A stretch of DNA of 58,875 bases from contig JAFGII010000013.1 of NCBI GenBank assembly GCA_016929695.1, positions 1 through 58,875 of the forward strand. Direction: 5' to 3'. Below the pieces are notes generated by a model that saw only the letters and a program-made list of their open reading frames with translations, was not told the DNA's origin and did no database searches. Of this stretch, positions 58,866-58,875 are shown piece by piece. Origin of the DNA: Ignavibacteria bacterium. GTDB taxonomy: Bacteria > Bacteroidota > Ignavibacteria > Tepidaquicellales > Tepidaquicellaceae. Position 1 is the first letter of the stretch. Every line of letters begins with the position of its first letter. The position numbers were made by a program, and so were the translations under genes.

Positions 58866-58875
58866 AATTATTAGG
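58820..58875. repeat. 56-bp direct repeat, copy 2
   Basis: The counterpart of 57355-57410, at the end of the T9SS gene and at the very end of the window. Copy 1 is directly followed by a gene start; the same may hold here just outside the window. Confidence 0.9.

Noticed and set aside
1-58875. tRNA, rRNA, IS transposase, phage or toxin-antitoxin genes
   Set aside because: No T-loop or rRNA signature and no DDE or recombinase motif was seen in any frame that looks real.

Overview
The window looks like a chromosome segment from an AT-rich member of the Bacteroidota/Ignavibacteriota (FCB) lineage. The main clue is that at least six proteins end in a type IX secretion system (T9SS) C-terminal sorting domain with the NYPNPFNP signature. 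That signature is very common in Ignavibacteria and relatives. Weak or absent Shine-Dalgarno sites, several TTG starts, two UvrA-type proteins and a few promoter-like sites of the form TTG-N20-TAnnTT fit the same assignment. The placement is inferred from protein character and was not tested against a database. I see no tRNA, rRNA, CRISPR array, insertion sequence or prophage.

Layout. 1-870: a 227-bp near-perfect palindrome, then a broken T9SS-cargo remnant and its terminator. 870-6272 (minus): ubiX, an ABC-2-like membrane protein, mltG and a membrane glycosyltransferase with a TPR tail. 6652-12735 (plus): rho, RNase G, a NuoG-like iron-sulfur protein and an amino-acid permease. 12954-18077 (plus): transaldolase, gcvT, comB, ftsK. 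18136-18996 (minus): deoC. 19296-23716 (plus): two SPOR lipoproteins, folD, prmA, a cupin and an organophosphate-type MFS transporter. 23853-35177: secreted proteins (M28 and M14 peptidases with T9SS tags, a lipoprotein, a large S8 protease with a beta-propeller) and an amidohydrolase. 35237-43607: HU, a membrane metallophosphoesterase, an Omp28-like T9SS cargo protein, a small membrane protein, a sugar-phosphate transferase and recG. 43796-51228: a T9SS protein, a UvrA paralogue, a small membrane protein, a repeat-rich intergenic region and uvrA on the opposite strand. 51550-56852 (plus): folC, a HAD hydrolase, then a tightly coupled sua5/tsaC-speB-nth-kdsC-like run. 56853-58875: a structured intergenic region, a 54-codon chimeric mini-ORF and another T9SS protein flanked by 56-bp direct repeats.

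How it fits together. Most of the window is housekeeping: transcription termination and RNA turnover, DNA translocation and repair, one-carbon metabolism, envelope synthesis. It alternates with genes for exported T9SS cargo, several of them peptidases, which suggests growth on protein-rich material (inference).

The least ordinary signals are not new enzymes but small repetitive DNA. Simple-sequence arrays and short palindromic elements sit at gene ends, supply the stop codons or last residues of folC and nth, and are inserted in frame in two T9SS sorting domains. The repeats around the last gene and the chimeric mini-ORF before it point to recombination between T9SS-cargo genes. I found no clear new defence, biosynthetic or signalling system. 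Two conserved genes, uvrA and the permease, have no ordinary start codon upstream of their conserved N-termini.
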